From NCBI GenBank assembly GCA_018648325.1, contig JABGRK010000010.1, positions 134,621-198,620 of the forward strand: a DNA stretch of 64,000 nucleotides. The letters are read 5' to 3'. The translations under genes and the position numbers were made by a program. Position 1 is the first letter of the stretch. Each line of letters opens with the position of its first letter. Shown piece after piece: positions 1 through 8,782 of this stretch. Source of the stretch: Chloroflexota bacterium (lineage in GTDB: Bacteria > Chloroflexota > Dehalococcoidia > JABGRK01). Under the pieces are notes generated by a model. That model did not search any database. It was not told the origin of the DNA and saw nothing but the letters and a program-made list of their open reading frames with translations.

Positions 1-77
1 CGTTTGTATTCCCCTTTGCCTTCTTTGTGGGATTCTTGCTTAATACAATCTTGAATGCACTGGGGATTAAACTATGA
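1..77 (+). CDS. feoB: C-terminal end of a probable ferrous iron transporter FeoB (partial)
   Basis: The window opens inside a reading frame that ends with TGA at 75-77. The last 24 residues are strongly hydrophobic (FVFPFAFFVGFLLNTILNAL, then GIKL), like the last membrane helix of a transporter. The stop overlaps the start of the next gene (ATGA). The assignment to FeoB, the GTPase-linked inner-membrane Fe(II) permease, rests mainly on context: a Cys-rich small protein and a DtxR-FeoA regulator follow directly, a usual feo arrangement. The visible part is too short to identify the protein alone. Confidence 0.5.
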   Translation, partial: FVFPFAFFVGFLLNTILNALGIKL

Positions 78-268
78 AATGTGCACTATGCGGATTTGAA
101 TTTGCTGAAGACGACGCTCAAGCATCCTGCAAGGGATGTCCGGTTTCCCGTGGCTGCAACATGGTAAAATGTCCCAACTGCGGCTATGAGGAACCCAAAG
201 AACCGCGACTGGTTAAAATTATACGTAGACTATTTAAGGGCCGGAGGAAAAGTAAAAATGCAACTTGA
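74..268 (+). CDS. Small cysteine-rich protein of the feo operon
   Basis: A 64-residue protein starting at the ATG that overlaps the upstream stop codon (ATGA) and ending 11 bases inside the next gene, so it is translationally coupled on both sides. It carries CALC, CKGC, a single Cys (RGC) and CPNC, a zinc-ribbon or rubredoxin-like spacing, followed by a basic tail (RRLFKGRRKSK). Small Cys-rich proteins next to feoB are common in anaerobes and are thought to help assemble or regulate the Fe(II) transporter. Metal binding is inferred from the cysteines; the function is unknown. Confidence 0.7.
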   Translation: MKCALCGFEFAEDDAQASCKGCPVSRGCNMVKCPNCGYEEPKEPRLVKIIRRLFKGRRKSKNAT

Positions 269-995
269 AGAAAATACAGAAGAACTTCTGGAAACCCTGT
301 GGATTCGCCAGAAAGAAAAGAAAAGTCTTCCCTCCGTAGAGGAACTTGCAGATAACAAGCCTATATTGGATAAACTGCTTGATGAAGGATACGTATCGGT
401 TGCCGATAACAAGGTGTCGCTAACTAAAAAAGGCCTGCCCGAGGCAAAAAGCGTTATTCGCCGGCACAGACTAGCCGAACGCCTGCTTTACGATGTACTA
501 GGAACCAGCGATATGCTACTGCATGATAAAGCCTGCAAGTTTGAACATCTGCTCGACCGCGGGCTGGACGAAAGCATATGCATCCTGCTGGGGCACCCCA
601 AGGTCTGCCCGCACGGTAAAGCTATACCTGCCGGTAATTGCTGCAAACAGCAAAAAACCCAGGCTCAAAAAGTGGTATATCCGCTTTCACAACTCTCAAG
701 CGGACAACATGGCAAAGTTGCCTATATACATGCGCCGGAGACGGGCCAACTGCAAAAGCTCATGTCTATGGGAGTGCTGCCGGGTGAGCCGATCAAACTG
801 GTTCAAAGTTTCCCCTCATACGTTTTCGAGGTTCGCCACAGCCAGTTTGCAGCAGATGATGACATAGCACAGGCCATCTACGTGCGCCTGCCCGGACAGG
901 AAGAGCTTGTTGGTAAAGAAGAAACGAGCACATCAGAAACAAACGCTTCCCCCAAAAAACGCGGATTGTGGAACACGCTACTGCGCCGGGATTAA
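258..995 (+). CDS. DtxR-family metal-dependent regulator with C-terminal FeoA/SH3 domain
   Basis: A 245-residue protein. The first ~60 residues are a winged helix (IRQKEKKSLPSVEELA to VSLTKKGL). Residues ~65-130 match the DtxR dimerisation and metal site: the CKFEH motif supplies the Cys, Glu and His ligands, followed by GHPKVCPHGKAIP, where DtxR proteins have the PFGNPIP turn. A Cys-rich linker (GNCCKQ) leads to a FeoA-like SH3 domain (LMSMGVLPGEPIKL). The start at 258 was preferred to an upstream in-frame ATG at 186 because GGAGGA lies just before 258 and the 186 start would bury the previous gene. It probably represses the feo genes when Fe(II) is plentiful. Confidence 0.88.
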   Translation: MQLEENTEELLETLWIRQKEKKSLPSVEELADNKPILDKLLDEGYVSVADNKVSLTKKGLPEAKSVIRRHRLAERLLYDVLGTSDMLLHDKACKFEHLLDRGLDESICILLGHPKVCPHGKAIPAGNCCKQQKTQAQKVVYPLSQLSSGQHGKVAYIHAPETGQLQKLMSMGVLPGEPIKLVQSFPSYVFEVRHSQFAADDDIAQAIYVRLPGQEELVGKEETSTSETNASPKKRGLWNTLLRRD

Positions 996-1002
996 TCCCG
1001 GT

Positions 1003-1872
1003 TTACTTATAATCCTTATGCTGCTCTTTATGCATAACCAAATAAATAAGTATCGGAACGCATACCAACATTATCACCAGCGTAGCTACCTGCGCCTGCT
1101 TTAGTGATCCCAGGTATGGATCGTTTACCCGCAGGAATGTAATCATAAAGCGCCCCAGCGAGTACATAGACAAATACAGCATGTAGGAAACACCCGCTGG
1201 CCGCAGTTTTTTGCGGAAAACCAGAAGCACGGCAAGCACCAGCATATCCCATATAAACTCATATACCGGTGTCGGATGTCCTACATAACTGGCCGACTCT
1301 TGAATCTGCCGATTAGAATGAGTGTACATAAGCCCCCATGGTAACCCGGTCGCGGTGCCCCATGCATCACCGTTTATAAAACAGCCGATTCTGCCAATAG
1401 CCATGCCCAAAATCGAGCCTGGAGCAGCAATGTCAGCGATTCTAACCAGCTTCGTCCAGCTCCACCCGGCTATTCTTGCATATATCATCCCACCAATAGC
1501 TGCGCCAACAACGACTCCCACAATACTGGAGCCCTGCCATATACTAAATATAGCCTTAATATCTCCTGAATATATCTCCCACTGGTCAACAACATGGAAC
1601 ACCCGTGAGAAAACAATGCCCCCAATCATAGCAGCAATGATGGGCCCGGCAAGTATCTCGATTCCATTACCGACTTTATCGGGATTCTGGCCTTTACTGA
1701 TTGCATCTTCCCTGGCAAGCTGAACCGCAAGCCCGGTTTTTTTTGCCAGATATAATGTTAAAGCAAGTCCACCAAGCAATCCCAGAACCACCATAATCCC
1801 GTGCCACTCCAGAGGGTAACGCCCAAACAGCTCCGTAATTCTCGGGTCCATGCTAATAGTTATTGAATTCAT
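1003..1872 (-). CDS. lgt: Prolipoprotein diacylglyceryl transferase
   Basis: 289 residues, the usual length for Lgt. The enzyme moves diacylglycerol from phosphatidylglycerol to the lipobox cysteine of prolipoproteins in the cytoplasmic membrane. The family signature GRIGCFINGDAWG is present at about residues 160-172, with HPTPVYE nearby, and seven hydrophobic segments can be traced. It is a single gene, convergent with the iron regulator and divergent from the tRNA-Ser pair. An insert of about 25 polar residues (LAREDAISKGQNPDKVGNG) between the first two helices is slightly longer than in E. coli Lgt. Assignment is secure. Confidence 0.96.
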   Translation of the reverse strand: MNSITISMDPRITELFGRYPLEWHGIMVVLGLLGGLALTLYLAKKTGLAVQLAREDAISKGQNPDKVGNGIEILAGPIIAAMIGGIVFSRVFHVVDQWEIYSGDIKAIFSIWQGSSIVGVVVGAAIGGMIYARIAGWSWTKLVRIADIAAPGSILGMAIGRIGCFINGDAWGTATGLPWGLMYTHSNRQIQESASYVGHPTPVYEFIWDMLVLAVLLVFRKKLRPAGVSYMLYLSMYSLGRFMITFLRVNDPYLGSLKQAQVATLVIMLVCVPILIYLVMHKEQHKDYK

Positions 1873-1882
1873 TTTACCTGCC

Positions 1883-1910
1883 TTGCCTTGATCTCAAACT
1901 ATGCTATAAT
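1883..1910 (+). promoter_or_regulatory. Promoter of the first tRNA-Ser gene
   Basis: TTGCCT, a 16-base spacer, then TATAAT with an upstream TGC (extended -10), ending 10 bases before the mature tRNA 5' end. Confidence 0.6.
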
Positions 1911-1920
1911 TTTAAATGCC

Positions 1921-2010
<90 letters not shown>

Positions 2011-2104
2011 TTTGTTTTTTTAAAAAACCCTTTCATTTACAGCCAGTTAATCTTATAATCTAATAAGTTAAAGTATAGCTAATAACAATCGAATAGACAA
2101 CCAG

Positions 2105-2194
<90 letters not shown>

Positions 2195-2317
2195 TTTTGT
2201 TTAGTCGATTGTTATACATCACTTCACAAATAGCGTCCAACCTGATATACTTCCTGAGGGCAAAAATAGAACCCATGCCCAATGTACATTCAACAACATA
2301 TTATCTGAGGGAAAATT

Positions 2318-3601
2318 ATGCCAGTAATAGCAGTTATCGGAGCACAATGGGGAGACGAGGGCAAAGGTAAAATCGTCGACCTGCTTGCCGAAAAAGCAAA
2401 TATAGTAGCCCGTTTTGGTGGCGGGAGTAATGCCGGACATACCGTTGTAAATCCACAAGGTACGTTCAAATTGCGTCTTATTCCCTCCGGCATCTTTCAT
2501 ACCAAGGCAACCTGCGTACTGGGCAACGGGCTTGCAATTGATCTAACCGCTTTTTTTGAAGAGCTTGCCATGCTTAAGGAAAGCGATATCCATCCATCCA
2601 ATCTCTACATCAGCGATAAAGCGCATGTTATCATGCCCTACCACTATATTCTCGATGGACTGGAAGAAGAGGCAAAAGGCGCCAATGCAATAGGCACCAC
2701 GCGCAGGGGAATTGGCCCCATGTATGTGGATAAAGTATCACGTCTGGGAATACGCGTGGGCGATTTGCTGGATAAAGATGTGCTACGCTCAAGACTGGAA
2801 CCGGTACTCAAACTCAAAAACGATATTATAACCAAGGTTTATGGTGATAAGCCCTTAAGCTTTGATGAAGTATACAAGCAATACTGCGACTTCGGGCAGC
2901 GCATTGCTCCGTTTGTTCGCGAAGTCGATAGTATGGTAATCGATGCACTGGATGCAGGAGAACTGGTCATGCTGGAGGGAGCGCAGGGCGCACTGCTGGA
3001 CATCGACCATGGAACATATCCATTCGTTACATCATCATCTCCTATGATCGGTGGAGCCTGCACCGGCCTTGGCCTTAGTCCCTTGCGAATCGACCATATC
3101 CTGGGCATTTTCAAGGCCTATACCACCCGCGTAGGGGCCGGCCCCATGCCCACCGAATCGCACGAAGAACCGGGCAACACTCTCCGCGAGAGGGGAAATG
3201 AGTACGGAACCAATACTAAGCGGCCTCGCCGTTGCGGCTGGTTTGACGCAGTCATAAGCCGATATAGTGCGCAAATAAACGGTTTCAACCACGCCGCCCT
3301 TACCCGTCTGGATATTCTGGATACGTTTGAATCCATAAAGATTTGCACCGCCTACAAGGTAGGGGATGTTACCTACACACGCCCGCCTTCACTGCCCGGC
3401 CTGCTGGAGAAATGCGAGCCTGTTTATATAGAAATGCCGGGCTGGAACTGCGATATTACGAACATCAAGCGGTATGAAGACCTTCCCGCCGAAGCAAAGG
3501 CATACGCCAAAAAGATAGAGGAACTGCTGGGCTGCCCCATAAACCTGATCTCGGTAGGTTCTGCCCGTGAACAGACCATAGAGGTCAGCCCCATACTGTA
3601 G
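2318..3601 (+). CDS. purA: Adenylosuccinate synthetase
   Basis: 427 residues, the normal PurA length. It joins IMP and aspartate using GTP to make adenylosuccinate, the first committed step to AMP, in the cytoplasm. The N-terminal GAQWGDEGKGK P-loop (residues 8-18), GTTRRGIGPMY, the GAQGALLDIDHGTYPFV segment and GPMPTE are all family hallmarks. GAGGG lies 7 bases before the ATG. It stands alone between the tRNA genes and a frameshifted surface-protein gene, so it is not in an obvious purine operon here. Confidence 0.97.
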   Translation: MPVIAVIGAQWGDEGKGKIVDLLAEKANIVARFGGGSNAGHTVVNPQGTFKLRLIPSGIFHTKATCVLGNGLAIDLTAFFEELAMLKESDIHPSNLYISDKAHVIMPYHYILDGLEEEAKGANAIGTTRRGIGPMYVDKVSRLGIRVGDLLDKDVLRSRLEPVLKLKNDIITKVYGDKPLSFDEVYKQYCDFGQRIAPFVREVDSMVIDALDAGELVMLEGAQGALLDIDHGTYPFVTSSSPMIGGACTGLGLSPLRIDHILGIFKAYTTRVGAGPMPTESHEEPGNTLRERGNEYGTNTKRPRRCGWFDAVISRYSAQINGFNHAALTRLDILDTFESIKICTAYKVGDVTYTRPPSLPGLLEKCEPVYIEMPGWNCDITNIKRYEDLPAEAKAYAKKIEELLGCPINLISVGSAREQTIEVSPIL

Positions 3602-3815
3602 TATCAGCACATAAAAGGCAAACCTCTTTTTGCCCAGATATCCTCTCCCCTGATCCGTTAATGATCTCCCCCCCTTCCAAATATGAGCCAACCCGTTCAC
3701 AAAAGTGATACTGTTTGACCCTGCCTGCGCCCTTCATTAGTGATACATATTAGATGTGATATGTTGCTTTAGACACACATAAACACTTAGCGCTATGTAT
3801 TTGGGGGAATTCGTA

Positions 3816-4657
3816 GTGAGAATTGCAAAAAACTTACTTCTGGGTTTACTGGTATTTGCGCTATGCGGCCTTTTTCAACCCATTATGATAACTCCTGCTT
3901 ATGCCGCTGCTGGTGATCCAACCGTTGTAATTGATGACATACCGGAATACGTAAAATCTTATATACACACTCTTGTGCATATAAGTGGTACAGCATCAGG
4001 TTCCGATTTAAATGATGTTCAAGTGCAGATTCAAAAGAAACAGACAGTACTTATTGGGATGATACCAGTTGGCAGACGGAAGTAACTTGGAATAATGCCT
4101 CCGGAACATCTCAATGGTCATATGCAATGCCGATGCTTGTTGATGGGAATTACACTATTAAAGCCAAAGTTATAGATGGTGCAGGAAGTGCATCGTTAAT
4201 AGGTACTGATAGCTTTATATTTGATGCAACAGCCCCGACAATACCCACATCCCTGACGAAAACAACATCTGCTACCGACAATCCCCCAGCCTTCGCCTGG
4301 GATGCCGCTACTGACGCCACATCGGGAATAGCAGGATATGAAGTCAGGCTAGACTCCAAGCAAGGGAACAGGTGGCAGGACGGGCAATGGACCAGCGTAG
4401 GAAATAGAACCACTCATGCCTCCGGCAGAATCCTTGGCAGTGGTAGCTATACCTTTAATGTTCGAGCAGTGGACCATGCCGGAAACGCGAGTGATTCTAT
4501 CAGCTTGTCTTTTACATCAAGCGGTGGGGGCGGCTGTGGTGCCTCGGCAGTCGCAGCGTCAGCTGAAGATATTGGCTGGAGCTTCGGGCTTCTCGGTTTC
4601 CTGAGTGCATCCGGTTTATACGTTGGTCAGCGCCAGAAAAAACGTAAATCTAAATAG
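3816..4657 (+). pseudogene. Secreted Ig/fibronectin-like protein with C-terminal anchor, split by a frameshift
   Basis: The first part (3816 to TAA at 4083-4085) starts at a GTG after GGGGG, with a signal peptide (MRIAKNLLLGLLVFALCGLF, ending AYAAA), then an Ig-like repeat that runs off frame near 4037-4040. From there the -1 frame continues without a break (TDSTYWDDTSWQTEVTW and onward) to 4657 through two Ig/FnIII-like repeats ending in beta-sandwich motifs (FDATAPTIP, VRAVDHAGN). One missing A in the A-run before CAGACAG would restore a single protein of about 280 residues. The C-terminus has SGGGGCG, a hydrophobic helix and a basic tail (RQKKRKSK), like GlyGly/MYXO/Synerg-CTERM sorting signals. 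It could be a real pseudogene, a sequencing indel or frameshifted expression. Confidence 0.65.
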
Positions 4658-4676
4658 GCAGCGCGATACTATAAGC

Positions 4677-5477
4677 CTAAACCCGGCCAATCCGCGGATC
4701 AACCACGCTATCCCACACCACATCGTTTATATCGAATACAGGCCCGTCCTGACAAACCTTGGCAAGCCCGTTTTGCGTCTTGATGGTGCAGCCGTAACAC
4801 ACGCCCCAGCCACAGGCCATCATCTGTTCAAGGCATACCTGCGTCGGCTTACTACTCAGTATCAATGTATTGCCAGCGATGGCCTGATACATGGGAATCG
4901 GCCCGCAGGCGTATATGCGGTCATGATCTGGCGACAGTTCAGCAATCGCGCCAGTTACAAATTCCTTGCGCCCTACGGAACCATCTTCGGTTGCCGCTTC
5001 AAACGTGACGCTACTTGGTAATTCGTCTTGCGGATACAGCAGGTCGGCATTCCTTACGCCCTGCAAAACAGTGACCTCTAGTCCCTTATCTACAGCCTCA
5101 TCAGCAAAAGCTATCATAGGCGCAATTCCCATCGCTCCACCACCAACCAGCAGCAGCTTTTTCGCACCCGCGTCTATGGTAAAACCATTGCCCAACGGGC
5201 CTAAAACGTCTACCTGACCGCCTGTCTTACGACCTGCCAGCCACCCCGTGCCCTGCCCAACAGCGGCGTACAGCAGAGCCAGCCTGTCCCCGTCTATACG
5301 ATGAACACTGAGCGGACGCCTGAGCAAAGGAGAGGTTTGACCCTCTCCCCTGCATAACACCATAACAAACTGGCCCGGTTTCACCATCAAGGCCACTTCC
5401 GGAACCTCAAGCCACATAACGTAACATCCGGACGAAAGCTTCTTATTCGATAAAACCCTGGCCACAACCTGCTTCAT
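4677..5477 (-). CDS. pyrK: Dihydroorotate dehydrogenase electron-transfer subunit
   Basis: 266 residues. PyrK carries FAD and a 2Fe-2S cluster and passes electrons from PyrD (class 1B) to NAD+ during dihydroorotate oxidation. Visible features: the FAD-binding RRPLSV motif near residue 54, the NAD-domain GGGAMGIAP near 111, and the cluster motif CLEQMMACGWGVCYGC followed by VCQDGPVF, giving all four ligand cysteines. It is the last gene of the pyr operon, 16 bases after carB2. No pyrD lies next to it or elsewhere in the window, although the two are usually adjacent, so the catalytic partner must be encoded elsewhere. Confidence 0.94.
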   Translation of the reverse strand: MKQVVARVLSNKKLSSGCYVMWLEVPEVALMVKPGQFVMVLCRGEGQTSPLLRRPLSVHRIDGDRLALLYAAVGQGTGWLAGRKTGGQVDVLGPLGNGFTIDAGAKKLLLVGGGAMGIAPMIAFADEAVDKGLEVTVLQGVRNADLLYPQDELPSSVTFEAATEDGSVGRKEFVTGAIAELSPDHDRIYACGPIPMYQAIAGNTLILSSKPTQVCLEQMMACGWGVCYGCTIKTQNGLAKVCQDGPVFDINDVVWDSVVDPRIGRV

Positions 5478-5493
5478 GCAAAATACCCTTTAT

Positions 5494-8400
5494 CTATTTT
5501 ATCGCCTTGTGATGCTCCTGCAGCGATGTTACCTCATCCTTGCCCTGTCTGAAAGCGGCTATGCCCTTGGTCGCCGCTGCTGCTGCTGCAAGCGTAGTTA
5601 TATACGGCACTTTGTATTTAATTGCCGCCTTGCGTATGTATGAATCATCATGCTGGCTCATCTTACCGCTGGGTGTGTTTATAACCAGCTGCACTTCGCC
5701 GTTTTTAATGGCATCGCCAACGTTGGGCCTGCCCTCGTGCATCTTGAGGACTTGCTCGGACTTGATGCCCTGCTCGGTCAAAAACTTATGCGTTCCCTCT
5801 GTTGCCAGTATCTTAAATCCCATAGCCGCAAGCTGTTTTACCGTATCGGGCAATATCGGCGTCTGTTTACCTGCCACCGTTACCAGCACCGTGCCGCTTG
5901 TTGGCAAATGAGCCTTTGCCGCTTCCTGAGCCTTGTAAAAGGCCATACCAAACGACTCTGCTATGCCCAGCACTTCACCGGTAGATCGCATTTCAGGCCC
6001 CAGAATCGGATCGACCTCGGGGAACATGGAGAAGGGGAACACCGATTCCTTGACCCCGTAGTGCGGTATCTTTTTGGGCGTAGTGTCTATAGTAGAAAGG
6101 TCAGTGCCCAGTATAAGCTGTGTGGCTATTCTAGCCATGGAAACATTACAAACTTTAGATACCAGCGGCACCGTACGCGATGCCCTTGGATTTGCCTCCA
6201 GCACATAAACCTTGTCGTCAGCGATGGCATACTGCATATTCATCAAACCGACCACGTTGAGATCATTGGCGATTTTCTTTGTATATTCGTTAATCGTATC
6301 AATATGTTTCTGCGGCAAGCTTATCGGCGGGATAACGCAGGCCGAATCACCGGAGTGAACACCGGCAAGCTCAATATGCTCCATTACCGCAGGGACGTAG
6401 GCCGTCTTGCCGTCTGCAATGGCATCTGCCTCTGCTTCGATAGCGTCTTCCAGGAACTTGTCGATGAGTATGGGCCTGTCCGGCGTAACTCCCACCGCAG
6501 CCGCCATGTATTGGCCCAGCATATCCTGGTCATAAACCACCTCCATGCCACGTCCACCCAGCACGTACGACGGGCGCACCATCAGCGGATAACCTATGCC
6601 GTTTGCGACCTCAATCGCCTCTTTGATATTGATCGCCATTCCGGACTTAGGCATGGGAATGCCCAGCGCTTCCATCTTCTGGCGGAAGCGGTCCCTGTCC
6701 TCAGCGAAATCGATAGTTTCCGGCGACGTACCCAGAATGTTGACGCCAGCCTCTTCAAGCTCTCTGGCCAGATTGAGTGGCGTCTGTCCGCCGAATTGGG
6801 CGATGACGCCTATAGGTTTTTCTTTGTGATAGATACTCAACACGTCTTCGACCGTGAGTGGCTCAAAGTAGAGTTTATCCGATGTATCGTAGTCGGTCGA
6901 TACAGTCTCAGGATTGCAGTTAACCATGATGGTCTCATAACCCATATCGCGCAGTGTAAAGGCGGCGTGCACACAGCAATAGTCAAACTCAATGCCCTGG
7001 CCAATGCGATTGGGGCCTCCACCCAGTACCATCACCTTCTTGTTGCCCGTCACCGTCGTCTTGTCAGGCGCATTATACGTTGAATAGTAGTAAGCGGCAT
7101 TTTCCACACCGGAAACCCGCACTGCCTCCCACGCTTCGGTCAGTCCAGCGCTAATACGCTGCTCGCGAATCTGCTTTTCTGGCACACCAAGAATCTTAGC
7201 CAGATATTTGTCGGCAAAGCCGTCTTTCTTGGCTTTAATTAACAGGTCATCTGGAAGTCGCAAGCCCTTGTACTTAAGTACTTCCTCCTCAACTTCAACC
7301 AACTCTTTCATCTGGTTAATAAACCAGTGCTTGATATGGGTCAGCTTGAACAATCCATCAACGTCAGCACCCTTGCGCAATGCCTCGTAAAGTATGAACT
7401 GGCGCTCACTTGTGGGCTCCTTGAGCAGGACCATCAGCTCATCAAGCGTTTTCTCATTAAAATCCTTGGCAAATCCAAGGCCAGGACGGCCATTTTCCAA
7501 TGAGCGGATGGCCTTTTGCATCGCCTCTTTATAGTTTTTGCCAATGCTCATCACCTCACCTACGGCGCGCATCTGTGTGCCCAGCTTATCCTCAGCCCCC
7601 TTGAACTTCTCAAATCCCCAGCGGGCAAACTTGACCACAACGTAATCGCCGGAAGGGGTGTATTTCTCAAGCGTTCCATCGCGCCAGTAGGGAATCTCGT
7701 CCATGGTCAGCCCGCCTGCCAGCTTGGCTGATATCAGAGCGATGGGAAATCCCGTCGCCTTTGAAGCCAGTGCCGATGAGCGCGATGTTCTGGGATTGAT
7801 CTCGATAACAACAACTCGATCCGATACCGGGTCGTGGGCAAACTGAACGTTGGTGCCACCTATAACCTCAATCCCCTCTACAATCTTGTACGAGTATTCC
7901 TGAAGGCGCTTTTGCAGCTCTGGCGTTATAGTCAGCATTGGTGCCGTGCAGTAGGAATCGCCGGTATGAACACCCATGGCATCCACGTTTTCTATAAAAC
8001 ATACCGTTATCATCTGGTTTTTGGCGTCGCGCACAACCTCAAGCTCCAGCTCTTCCCAGCCCAGTACTGATTCTTCAACCAGTATCTGCCCGATAAGGCT
8101 GGCAGCGATGCCACGGCTGGCAACAATCCTTAGCTCTTCGACATTATAGACCAGCCCGCCGCCGGTGCCACCCATGGTATATGCAGGGCGAATGACTACA
8201 GGATAACCAAGCTCTGATGCTATCTTTTCTGCATCTTCCACGCTGTATACAGCGGTACTCTTGGGCATATCAATGCCCAGCTTGTTCATCGTTTCTTTAA
8301 AGGCGATTCTATCCTCACCGCGCTCAATGGCATCAAGTTGCACGCCGATAACAGTAACGCCGTACTTATCAAGCGCGCCAGACTTGGCCAGCTCCGAACT

Positions 8401-8694
8401 TAAGTTCAGCGCCGACTGCCCGCCCAGGTTTGGCAGCAGTGCATCGGGGCGCTCTTTTTCGATGATCTTGACCATGGCATCGTGGGTCAGCGGTTCAATA
8501 TAGGTCACATCCGCCGTACCGGGATCGGTCATAATAGTTGCCGGATTGGAGTTTACCAGCACAATCTCATAACCCAGCGACCTCAGCGCTTTACACGCCT
8601 GCGTGCCCGAATAATCAAACTCACAGGCCTGCCCTATTACTATGGGTCCGGAACCGATGATCATTACCTTTTTGATGTCCTCACGTCGAGCCAT
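5494..8694 (-). CDS. carB: Carbamoyl-phosphate synthase large subunit, second divergent copy
   Basis: About 1,066 residues, full length. CarB makes carbamoyl phosphate from bicarbonate, ammonia (from CarA) and two ATP. Both ATP-grasp halves are intact: [17 protein letters not shown] and RPAYTMGGTGGG in the first, [16 protein letters not shown] and [13 protein letters not shown] in the second. An MGS-like allosteric domain ends the protein. The segment LEKYTPSGDYVVVKFARW replaces the canonical [15 protein letters not shown] of the upstream copy, so this copy comes from a different CarB lineage. ATG at 8694 has AGGGG five bases upstream; a GTG two codons earlier is possible. It is separated by 88 bases from carB1. 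Whether it serves pyrimidine or arginine synthesis is not known. Confidence 0.93.
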   Translation of the reverse strand: MARREDIKKVMIIGSGPIVIGQACEFDYSGTQACKALRSLGYEIVLVNSNPATIMTDPGTADVTYIEPLTHDAMVKIIEKERPDALLPNLGGQSALNLSSELAKSGALDKYGVTVIGVQLDAIERGEDRIAFKETMNKLGIDMPKSTAVYSVEDAEKIASELGYPVVIRPAYTMGGTGGGLVYNVEELRIVASRGIAASLIGQILVEESVLGWEELELEVVRDAKNQMITVCFIENVDAMGVHTGDSYCTAPMLTITPELQKRLQEYSYKIVEGIEVIGGTNVQFAHDPVSDRVVVIEINPRTSRSSALASKATGFPIALISAKLAGGLTMDEIPYWRDGTLEKYTPSGDYVVVKFARWGFEKFKGAEDKLGTQMRAVGEVMSIGKNYKEAMQKAIRSLENGRPGLGFAKDFNEKTLDELMVLLKEPTSERQFILYEALRKGADVDGLFKLTHIKHWFINQMKELVEVEEEVLKYKGLRLPDDLLIKAKKDGFADKYLAKILGVPEKQIREQRISAGLTEAWEAVRVSGVENAAYYYSTYNAPDKTTVTGNKKVMVLGGGPNRIGQGIEFDYCCVHAAFTLRDMGYETIMVNCNPETVSTDYDTSDKLYFEPLTVEDVLSIYHKEKPIGVIAQFGGQTPLNLARELEEAGVNILGTSPETIDFAEDRDRFRQKMEALGIPMPKSGMAINIKEAIEVANGIGYPLMVRPSYVLGGRGMEVVYDQDMLGQYMAAAVGVTPDRPILIDKFLEDAIEAEADAIADGKTAYVPAVMEHIELAGVHSGDSACVIPPISLPQKHIDTINEYTKKIANDLNVVGLMNMQYAIADDKVYVLEANPRASRTVPLVSKVCNVSMARIATQLILGTDLSTIDTTPKKIPHYGVKESVFPFSMFPEVDPILGPEMRSTGEVLGIAESFGMAFYKAQEAAKAHLPTSGTVLVTVAGKQTPILPDTVKQLAAMGFKILATEGTHKFLTEQGIKSEQVLKMHEGRPNVGDAIKNGEVQLVINTPSGKMSQHDDSYIRKAAIKYKVPYITTLAAAAAATKGIAAFRQGKDEVTSLQEHHKAIK

Positions 8695-8741
8695 GTTCAC
8701 CCCTTTTTCGTATTTTACTTCGTTTCACTTAGGTCCATATG

Positions 8742-8765
8742 ATAATTACACATTTAAGTAATTAT
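8742..8765. repeat. Inverted repeat between the two carB genes
   Basis: ATAATTAC and GTAATTAT form a perfect 8-bp inverted repeat around an 8-base loop in the only sizeable gap of the pyr operon. It is AT-rich and has no T tract, so a protein site, mRNA processing signal or internal promoter element is more likely than a terminator. Confidence 0.45.
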
Positions 8766-8782
8766 GTTCCCCGTCTCCCTTT

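Noticed and set aside
5650-7083. A 477-codon open frame on the plus strand
   Set aside because: It lies wholly antisense to carB2, has low-complexity His/Arg-rich composition and no family motif; it is a shadow of the codon bias of carB.
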